Below, in pieces: positions 63,301-64,000 of a stretch of 64,000 bases of DNA. This stretch comes from Lojkania enalia (lineage: Eukaryota; Ascomycota; Dothideomycetes; Pleosporales), in contig ML986785.1 in assembly GCA_010094045.1 (NCBI GenBank), positions 1 to 64,000 on the forward strand, written 5' to 3'. The notes beneath the pieces were generated by a model. The model was not told the DNA's origin. It ran no database searches and saw only the letters and a list, made by a program, of their open reading frames with translations. How positions within the stretch are numbered: position 1 is the first letter of the stretch; every line of letters starts with the position of its first letter. The position numbers and the translations under genes are program-made.

Positions 63301-64000
63301 ATAAGTACTACGCGTATTATAAGTAGTAAAATTATACTTTAAAGTAAGGAAATATAAATTCTATATTATATAAATAGACTATTTAGGATTTATTATTAAA
63401 CTAGAACAATTATAAATAGACCTAAATAAATTAGTAGTAATTAGAAACTAGCTAATCTTAAAGTTAGTTAAAGACGTCTAATCTTTTATAAAATTTTATA
63501 ACTTCTGTTAAACCTTTATAGATAATTAGAGTAATATAACTATACCTTTAACTTAACTATTAAGGAAAGATATTACTTTTATATAGGGAAATGAATAAGA
63601 AAAAGCCTTCTAAGAAGTTAAGAAATAATTCTAATAAGAACTAGTACTAAAACTCTACAACCCAGAAAAGAAAGCTCTTATAGAAATTAACGTATTAGGG
63701 ATAAGAATAGCCGGAATCCTTATATAAATCTGTAATAAAAAACGATATCTAGTAGCATACTATTTACGAAAATTTATACTAGTAGAGATAAATTATAATA
63801 TATACGACTAAGAACTTCTAGCTATTATAGTATACTTTAAAGAATAGCGTATATACCTATAAGGAGCGAAATAGTAAACTGAAGTCTATTACGACTATAA
63901 GAACCTTACTACCTTTCTTACTACTAAAACTCTTACCTCTAAATAGGTTAGATAGTTATAAGAACTAGCTATATTCAACTTTAAAATTATCTATATTAGC
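60350..64000 (+). pseudogene. gag-pol remnant of Gyp2-4 (to RNase H)
   Basis: Single frame at all checkpoints: zinc knuckle 61148-61190 (YYNYQKLEYI type), protease site from 62288 (LINSRVIKNFIASNYI), RT with an intact YLDD at 63242-63253. RNase H begins about 63680 (IKIAGILIQI) and the pol gene continues outside the window. Confirms the one-ORF gag-pol seen in Gyp2-2. Slightly better preserved than Gyp2-2 (both Asp residues of the RT active site are kept), but TAG/TAA stops remain frequent. Confidence 0.85.

Larger units (their letters stand above)
59748..64000 (+). mobile_element. Gyp2-4: 5' LTR and gag-pol of a plus-strand Gyp2 element (continues past window)
   Basis: A 333-bp 5' LTR is followed by the leader (ctttaactaccctcgtaaag) and gag-pol through RNase H, running off the right edge. 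Colinear with Gyp2-2 from 60169 on and with the reverse of Gyp2-1. It supplies the leader that Gyp2-2 lacks. Confidence 0.9.

Noticed and set aside
1..64000. Mitochondrial or other AT-rich organelle genome, or AT-rich bacterial DNA
   Set aside because: LTR retrotransposons, Fot-type transposons and CpA-specific decay are features of a fungal nuclear genome; no organelle genes, tRNAs or rRNAs were seen.
1..64000. CRISPR array, prophage or biosynthetic operon
   Set aside because: No regularly spaced short repeats and no intact reading frames; the repeats are LTRs, TIRs and unit copies.

Overview
This window is a repeat island from a filamentous ascomycete (most likely Pezizomycotina). All 64 kb that can be read is made of transposable-element copies and subtelomere-type RecQ helicase gene copies. 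It contains no intact gene, rRNA or tRNA. The dinucleotides CpA and TpG, and with them the codons ATG, TGG, CAA, CAG and TGA, are almost absent. TpA is extremely common, and CpG survives in places. This is the signature of repeat-induced point mutation (RIP), and nearly every stop codon in the reconstructed frames is TAG or TAA. Family names used below (Gyp1-4, Cop-1, Fot-1 to 3, R1-R6) are local labels. No database search was possible, so family calls rest on motifs and gene order read by eye.

Layout, left to right. 1-2750: 5' part of a minus-strand Ty3/gypsy element (Gyp2-1) ending in its LTR. 2751-14631: head-to-tail array of four minus-strand RecQ-helicase units (R1-R4), each ending on the right at the same terminus and each cut at a different internal point on the left, with a 190-N gap in R2. 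14632-21823: complete minus-strand gypsy element Gyp1-1 with two 279-bp LTRs, inserted in R4 with a 5-bp target duplication; R4 resumes at 21829-22086. 22087-28774: plus-strand Gyp2-2 lacking its 5' LTR, with a solo Gyp3 LTR inside. 28775-32879: two more RecQ units (R5, R6). 32880-37439: minus-strand Gyp3-1. 37440-39940: integrase/chromodomain end of a fourth gypsy family (Gyp4), split by Fot-1, a 1173-bp internally deleted Tc1/mariner (Fot1/pogo-like) element. 39941-43202: 3' half of Gyp1-2 (minus). 43203-47457: Gyp3-2 (plus), with two LTRs but no RNase H or integrase core. 47453-56505: Gyp1-3 (plus), interrupted in RNase H by the 1854-bp Fot-2. 56506-59508: Ty1/copia 3' remnant, interrupted by the 1849-bp Fot-3. 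59509-59747: scrap of Gyp2 (minus). 59748-64000: 5' LTR and gag-pol of Gyp2-4 (plus), running off the window.

The parts do not work together as a pathway; they record a history. RecQ units of the telomere-linked helicase type were multiplied in tandem, retrotransposons landed in them and in one another, and Fot-type DNA transposons landed in the retrotransposons. RIP then inactivated everything, with Fot-3 and the Gyp2-1 LTR the least affected. The point most worth following up is the fixed right-hand end of the RecQ units. Five copies share a terminus carrying a 30-bp palindrome exactly 43 bp from the end, while the other end varies. This suggests a defined mobile or recombinogenic unit rather than ordinary gene duplication.
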